Shown in pieces: positions 58,006 through 64,000 of a stretch of DNA of 64,000 nt. The position numbers and the translations under genes are program-made. Origin of the DNA: Hyparrhenia diplandra (lineage: Eukaryota > Streptophyta > Magnoliopsida > Poales > Poaceae); NCBI GenBank assembly GCA_015847255.1, contig JADLZK010006454.1, forward strand, positions 1 through 64,000, given 5' to 3'. The stretch's first letter is position 1. The number at the start of each line of letters is the position of its first letter. The notes below the pieces were generated by a model. The model had not been told where the DNA came from, searched no databases, and saw nothing but the letters and a program-made list of their open reading frames with translations.

Positions 58006-61000
58006 GGCTGTCGAACGAGCGGCGCTGCTCCGGCGGCGGCGAGGCGAGAGGCGGCGGTGGGCGGCTCAGGGGACGATGAGATTGGGGAAAGACTGAGAGA
58101 TGCCTTCAGCCTTCGTCTTCGACTTTAGTCTTTCTTTCCTCTTCTCCAAGTTGCTCGCGGCTCGTCTTTATTGGGCCGCTCCGTACTGCGTGCGGATGTG
58201 CTACGTTCAGATGTCCAAGTGCTTGTCGATAATGGCTTGCTGCGTGGGCCGGATGTCTGAAAGTTGTTTTCTTTTAATTTTTTTTTTTGAGCAATGTGTT
58301 ACAGTTTTGTTGGGTCCAATGGATGGGCCGTATGGGCTGGGCTAAAGTATGAAGGCCGGAACGAACAAGCACGTTCATCTCCAAATGACTTTTACGGTTC
58401 ATGTACGCCATTTTTTGTTTCACTTTTCCTATCCTGTCTGTTGAAAAAAAATGCGTTCCATCTCTTACGACACGTGTCAACCGCTGCTGTGAAGTGTGAG
58501 CGGAGGTGACGCCCGCCCCGTCCACCTTTCCTTGTCGGGTCCACTTTCCTTGTCGGGTCTAGTTATTGCACCCGCTACCGCTCTCGCGTGGCCTTGGCCT
58601 TGATTCCTCCTCGATTGACATGCCAGTCTGTTCGGTGGAGCTTGTCGCGCGGCGGGGGCGATTCCCGGCGTTCTTCCGCCTCCTCTCCTTCCAGGTCCGC
58701 CGGATGTCCTTCCTTGTCGATTTGTAGGCCGGCCGGAGGCTCCTCGTTTACATTGTCAGGTTCATTCAATCTCAACTTTCTTTTCCTCGATTTTGAACTC
58801 ATTTATTTGATGTTCTTCTAGATCCTGCTCGAATCCATGCATGGAGGAAGCAGATCCCATTTGGTACTTGTTAGATTGGGCGCAGATTTGTTTTTTGTGG
58901 CTGAGGATTTGTTCGATCCATGCATTGTGAATGATTGGAGATGTCGGCGGAATGATTCCTCGTGTGATTCGGTCATGGGAGCAGGATGTCGTCTCTACCT
59001 CTCTCGATTTGTGGCGGCAGTGGATGTTTTGTTCACATGCATGCATGAATTCTAGTTTGATTGAGACTATATTTAGCATTCATGTCCATGGATGTCTCTG
59101 TATCTCTAGATTTGGATGGGGGTTGCTTGATGATTCATGCCTGGAAGGGGAAATGGAAGTGGGGGATGAGGGCTGGTTGTAGCGGTGGAAGTGGCATGCA
59201 TGGATTGTCTATTTGTGGGTATGAGGCTTTTTCTGTTCATCTCGCGGTCCGCTTGTTGTCCAGTGTAGGTCCTCCACCATCCGTCATGTGTTTGTGAACC
59301 GTTTAATTGAAGCAATGACAACCGTAGATTATCATTCTTCCTCGGTTTTTCATCGGTCTTTGTATAAGGTTCATGGTGATGGAGTAGCTGCCCAATTATG
59401 AGAATCTGTCTTCGGGATGACATCTTGTACTCATCTATGAGCACGCTCCATTTCTGCTGTCTGAACTGAACTGATAGTAAAAAAAATTAAAGACAAAAGG
59501 AGAGTAGGATTTGCCTTGATTAGGGTATAATCATAATATAACTAGTCTAATCAGTTGGCTCTGACTGAAACAAGTGTCAATCTAACCATGTCCCCTAATC
59601 TGAATTTTGTTGATTGCTAGCGCCACTACTTTATGCTACATGTCGTTTTGCCTTGGGTGCTGCAAATTGCAATCCTCCTGCTGTGTTGCACATTTCAAGG
59701 AGGCACAAGATGATTTGATTGGTTAGTGGCGTGGTCATTGTGTTTTTTTCTTGAAGGAAGTGGTGTGGTCATTGTGGGGTACCATTAGGACATGGGGGCA
59801 TGGTCAACTCTTAGGGCACGATGATACGCTTCTGTGTGATACAGACAAACCCACTATATAATTTAAAGTGATGGATCTTGTAAGGCAGTATAGCTAGGGG
59901 TCGGACACATGGGAGGGAGGCTTGGTTAGTTGACTCAATCATCATCATCTCAACGATTCCATCATCACTTGTAGATCTCTGTACTTGTCACTCTGCATGT
60001 GTTTCCATGCATTTCAATTGTGTTCAGCCAATGTGCTATTTTCTAGCATACCCAGTGCTTGTGGTTCTAGTCTGAACCTGTATTTATTTATTTTTTGTTG
60101 CCCTGAACGTGAGATAGCATAGAGCATCAGGTTGTTGTAGAGCCGGCTGGCTCTCTGTTTTTTTCTATACTGAATGCAGATGTTCAGTTCAGTCACCGAG
60201 CTTTGAGGCTTTCAGCCTGAGATGAAGCCAGTACCTAGCTTATCTCGTGGTCTGGCGCGCCGATGAAGCCATGCACAATCAGTTAGCATTTCAGATAGCG
60301 ATGTCATTGCCTACTAACCTTTAGTATAGTGGAGAGTATAGTGGAGTCAGGTGCTCTAATATTCGTAATTTTGGTTAGAGATACCTGCTATTCATACGAC
60401 ATACCAATAGCCTTCGAGCTCCATCTCCAAGAATTACACAGATTTATTGGACCTAGATATTTGTAGCTACAATAAATCTTGATCTGTAGCTCGGAGGTAT
60501 TTTTACTCTGTAAACTACACATTCAACCTGGACCTTGGAGTTAGATCTGTGCCAAAATGTATTGTCTGTTAGTGGTATTTACTGATATTCCGAAGCTGCC
60601 TCTTTTTAAAAAAAAAAAACTCTTAGAAAGTTAGAAACTAGACCTCTTTGCAGTTCCATAGTCATGCACCACTTGTGTTAATTAGTGGCTTTCTGATGTA
60701 TTTGTTGGGTCTCATTTGAGCACCAAGACATTAATTATATTCTAATTCTAATTGTGTCTTGATGGTTTCCCTTCCTCGTAGTTTCAAGGGATTCTTGAAA
60801 TTGGTGTAATGTATCATTTACCTGTCTAATCTTTTGCAGTAGTTTTTAAAATCCTCGTGATATGGTACTGCTCTATTGGTATTTCCATGGTACCTAATGT
60901 AACTAAAATCTCGTAGCCACTGGAACACTTCTGTTCCTTGCCATCTACTGTTTGAGTAATATTATTATTTAATTTATAGTGATAGGATAGGATTGTCCTT

Positions 61001-62200
61001 GGTGATCTCCTGGTCCTAGAGCTGGTTGTTGTAGTCTTTGGCATTGTATAATCCCGTAGCTATGTCTGATTGTGAAGATTTGGAAACACCATGCTGAAGG
61101 GGTATATTGTCGTTATTAATAATAACTTTATCCTAATGCTTTATCTAGAAGCACCATTTTCTTGGTTGCACATTAATTATTAGTAAATTGCACACTTCAA
61201 CTACTGCAATTATGGTGTGTAACATATATCTGTGCAAGATGTAAGTCTTGGTAGGGGTTTGAATACCACTGCCCATTGTCAATTGTGTCACAAATCAATT
61301 GAAAATGAATACCACTGCCTATTGTCTAGCCAAGCAAGCATACAAGCATGGCTCCAGTAGTGCAAATGCAAATCAATTGTGCTTGAATAGAAATCATAAA
61401 GGCAGATGCCTGCTCATGGAAGCTTTGAAACATGTGGACATCCACCTTTGTACTGTTCTTCAGGCTAGATGCCGATAATAATATAGTACGCTTTGTTCAT
61501 TGACAAAAAAAGCACATATGAAATTGCATTGTTTAAATTCCATGATGCCCATTAGTTTCATGTTTTCATTTATACGCTTTGTTCATTGAAAAAAAAAAGC
61601 ACATATGAAATTGCATTGTTTAAATTCCATGATGCCCATTAGTTTCATGTTTTCATTTATAACAGAAATACTGGAGCACATATGTAGGATATATAGTGCA
61701 AGGGTTATCCGCTTGAATACAACTTTGTACTCGTCTGTCTTATTGGATTTTTGGTTTTAGTGAACTTGGATCAGTTCGTAAATCTAGTTGTGCCAAATCT
61801 AAATCCCATTTTAGATAATCCAGTTGTTCCATTTGTTAGCCAATAGTGTTGATCTTGGAACTGATGGCCTACTCTTATTTATTTGTACGGTCTTGATTAC
61901 TTCTCGTTGCTATAATGCTCCATGATATACTAGATAAGTAGATCATTGTTTTTCTTCCTCCCTTACAAATTCAGCTGCTCAGCAGTTAGTGTACCCAAAT
62001 ATTTGAAGCTGAAGCACCACCAAGCCATCAGACCACCAACAATTGTTTCAAAAAATCTTCACTGTTCACTAGCAAGATAACTTCATGTTTCAGTTTAGTG
62101 AAATTTCTTCAGGCTTTGTTTTCTTTTTCTTCAATGTAAATGCTATTTCTTGATTGTCTTCACTAGCAAGGTGGTCACTAATAATTTTTTTGTTATGTAG
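58006..62200. other. RPT1 upstream region and long non-coding stretch
   Basis: The RPT1 leader is GC-rich (58010-58080). Another GC-rich patch at 58500-58760 could be the first exon and promoter of a divergent plus-strand gene leading to the exon at 62201, but no reliable coding frame is seen. The open frame at 58588-58821 is composition-driven. The remainder is AT-rich intron-like sequence. A segment near 61180-61210 (tagtaaattgcacacttcaa, actactgcaatta) recurs near 63370-63405. Confidence 0.4.
61487..61660. repeat. 86-bp tandem duplication
   Basis: Two nearly identical copies, starting tacgctttgttcattga at 61487 and 61573, differ only around an internal A run (gacaaaaaaag versus gaaaaaaaaaag). 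Recent local duplication or assembly artefact. Confidence 0.9.
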
Positions 62201-64000
62201 CCATGGATGATGATGACATTGTATGGGAGGATGCTTAGTCTTTAAATGGTGATAGTGAGGATGACTACTCTGATCCTATCAGCTCAAGATGAGGACAAGT
62301 TTGATCCTTTGAATGATGGCGAGGTATTTACTTTACTTTTTGTGTGTGCACTTGTGTATTATATTAATCTCCCATTAATCTGATATGTCTTGTTACATTT
62401 GTTAGAGTCCAAATCCTCGCTAGTGACAATATTGATGTTCTTGAAATGGCCAATACTTTCAAGCATGTGCAAAAAGCCTTGTCCGAGTATGTTCGAAACT
62501 TTTTTGCCTCGGTCAAAATGCAAGTGCGTTTAAACTTCCATTGCACTTTGAACAATGGCATTCAAGTATGCTCGCGGTATTTAATAGATAGTCGGTTTCA
62601 CACTAATCTTGCGACATGAATTGTACCATTGTTAAAATCATATTTGTTTAATGACCATCTCATGAAAATGTCTCAGAACTTACTCAAAAAGGGCTCACAA
62701 GTCGATTAGCAACACGTTTTTTTAACCCTCGAAAATGAATGAGTATTGCATTTCTAGTTTCGATGTACCCCTGTTTGGATCCTCAGAACTCTCTAACCAA
62801 GCAGAACCAACTCGAGTTCCAATTGAAAAAAAATGATGTCCACATGTAGCTCAACAATTTTGTTAATTGCACCTTGATCCAGATCGGTTTGGTTTGGGAG
62901 TTATGGAGCCGCAAAGTACAGTCATCGTGGCTAATTAGTTCAAATTTAAATTTTCATGAAGTGTTTTGAATCCTTGCCGTTTGGCTGTTTATAACCGAAA
63001 AACCCGGGAGTCTATTTGCCCTCTATTGGATGTCGTGTGTGAATATTTTGTAGTCCCATCATACTTTCTAAAAATTTTAGATTGGTGAAAATTGACATCT
63101 TTTGCTTAGCCTTATTTGTTGTTGTCTATCTAGGATTAGCTAGTGTTGCCACTCCTAGCCGCTGTAGCATCATGGTGTCGCCATCTAATGTTGTTAGTTG
63201 TTCCTACAAGCCAACACATGCAGTTCTAAGGTTAGAATCTGCAGTGATCATGTTATCCCTAAGTCTATGGACTATGATTTGTGTATCTTTGATGGACCTA
63301 AACACATCTTGAAATCTGTTAGTTATCGAAGAATCTATATACATACATTTATTGATTGCATATTTATTAGTAGTAAATTGCACACTTAAATTACTGCAAT
63401 TATTATATTTTTTATGTGCAATATCCAAATTTTTTAACTATAAAAATTGTCATACTTTGTGATTTGTGCAAGCCCGCACCAAATTTTTTGTCCTTGTCCT
63501 TTTCATAGAAAAAATTGTGATTTTCCCTTCCATATAAAAAAATTATGATATGTGATTGTGCTAGCACACATCTCTTATTTGTCCTTGCCCTTTCATAGAA
63601 AAAAAAAATTGTCACTTGTGATTTGTGCTAACAAATGTTGAATTCTCGTGATTGTGATTTGTGTTAGCACACACCTCTTATTTTGTTTTTGTCCTCTTGT
63701 GATTTGTGGTAACACATCTTAAACTTTGTTAATTATAACTGTGCCAACACACATCTCTTGTAATATGACATACAATAATTGTTTTTTTATACAATATGTG
63801 ACGCTTGATATCTTATCTGTGCATTTTCCTTAATGGCAGGACTATGATGAGCTTATGCAAGAGTTCTTGTTCCGCTTAATGACATGCACTTTTTGTTCTC
63901 AGTGCATTGCCCGTAAGTTCCTCTCTATACTTAGCTATGTAACCGAATGGCGCACACCCGACTCATCTAGTTGCATAGGAAATTTGATCAAAGCACAGTG
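62201..64000 (+). CDS. Start of an unidentified acidic protein, partial
   Basis: After a TATGTAG acceptor, an exon at 62201-62323 begins MDDDDIVWEDA and ends EDKFDPLNDGE before a GTATTT donor. A second exon at 63840-63912 continues in phase as DYDELMQEF and ends at a GTAAG donor, with the gene leaving the window. The exon has an in-frame TAG after DDDDIVWEDA and a frame change near 62283. These could be indel errors of the kind found in the neighbouring genes, or signs of a decayed gene. The acidic Asp/Glu-rich composition and in-phase splice sites are the only support. I do not recognise the family. Confidence 0.35.
63440..63775. repeat. Degenerate short repeats in an intron
   Basis: Variants of gtgatttgtgctagcacaca, ctcttattttgtccttg and cctttcatagaaaaaattgt recur three to four times in about 330 bases, spaced irregularly by 60-110 bases, between the two exons of the partial gene. 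Confidence 0.6.

Noticed and set aside
58588..58821. Possible first coding exon of the right-hand gene
   Set aside because: The frame runs through a GC-rich, Ser/Pro-rich leader into a T-rich stretch with no splice-supported link to the exon at 62201.

Overview
The window is plant nuclear DNA, almost certainly from a grass (Poaceae). The evidence is intron-rich genes with GT/AG boundaries, coding exons that are GC-rich at the 5' end, several Stowaway MITEs with CTCCCTCC-type termini and TA target duplications, a Ty1/copia element, and a LKR/SDH gene whose deduced protein (25 coding exons, about 1060 residues) agrees closely with what I recall of the maize enzyme. No CRISPR array, operon or rRNA gene is seen.

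Layout. 0.56-1.66 kb: broken protein phosphatase 2C on the minus strand. 4.09-6.29 kb: group VII ERF transcription factor (minus) with the oxygen-sensing Met-Cys N-terminus. 6.5-10.3 kb: diverged tandem array of about 650-1000 bp units, interrupted by a GCGCTATAG-rich insert. 10.4-15.6 kb: MITEs, a LINE remnant and unassigned sequence. 15.78-26.70 kb: TONSOKU (TSK), about 20 exons, plus strand, with an E2F-type site upstream. 27.61-29.79 kb: pectin methylesterase (minus, convergent with TSK). 31.7-35.4 kb: MITEs around MTERF4 (32.08-33.55 kb, minus). 38.00-52.78 kb: LKR/SDH (plus), carrying a 5.8 kb copia element in intron 11. 53.47-58.01 kb: proteasome ATPase RPT1 (minus, 10 exons, convergent with LKR/SDH). 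58-64 kb: mostly non-coding, with duplications and the start of an unidentified acidic protein that leaves the window.

These are independent eukaryotic genes rather than one pathway: hypoxia signalling (ERF-VII), replication-fork chromatin repair (TSK), wall pectin modification (PME), chloroplast RNA maturation (MTERF4), lysine breakdown (LKR/SDH) and proteolysis (RPT1). From memory, several rice counterparts lie close together on the long arm of chromosome 2, so this looks like a conserved grass block.

Caveat: almost every conserved gene here, including essential ones, carries isolated 1-2 base indels, often in homopolymers. I read most of them as uncorrected long-read errors rather than true pseudogenes. 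Exon limits below come from GT/AG sites plus continuity of homology, ignoring these frame breaks. I found no convincing undescribed system. The most unusual items are the tandem array with its GCGCTATAG insert, the intronic copia element at the LKR/SDH boundary, and a duplication in TSK that creates a possible 9-base microexon.
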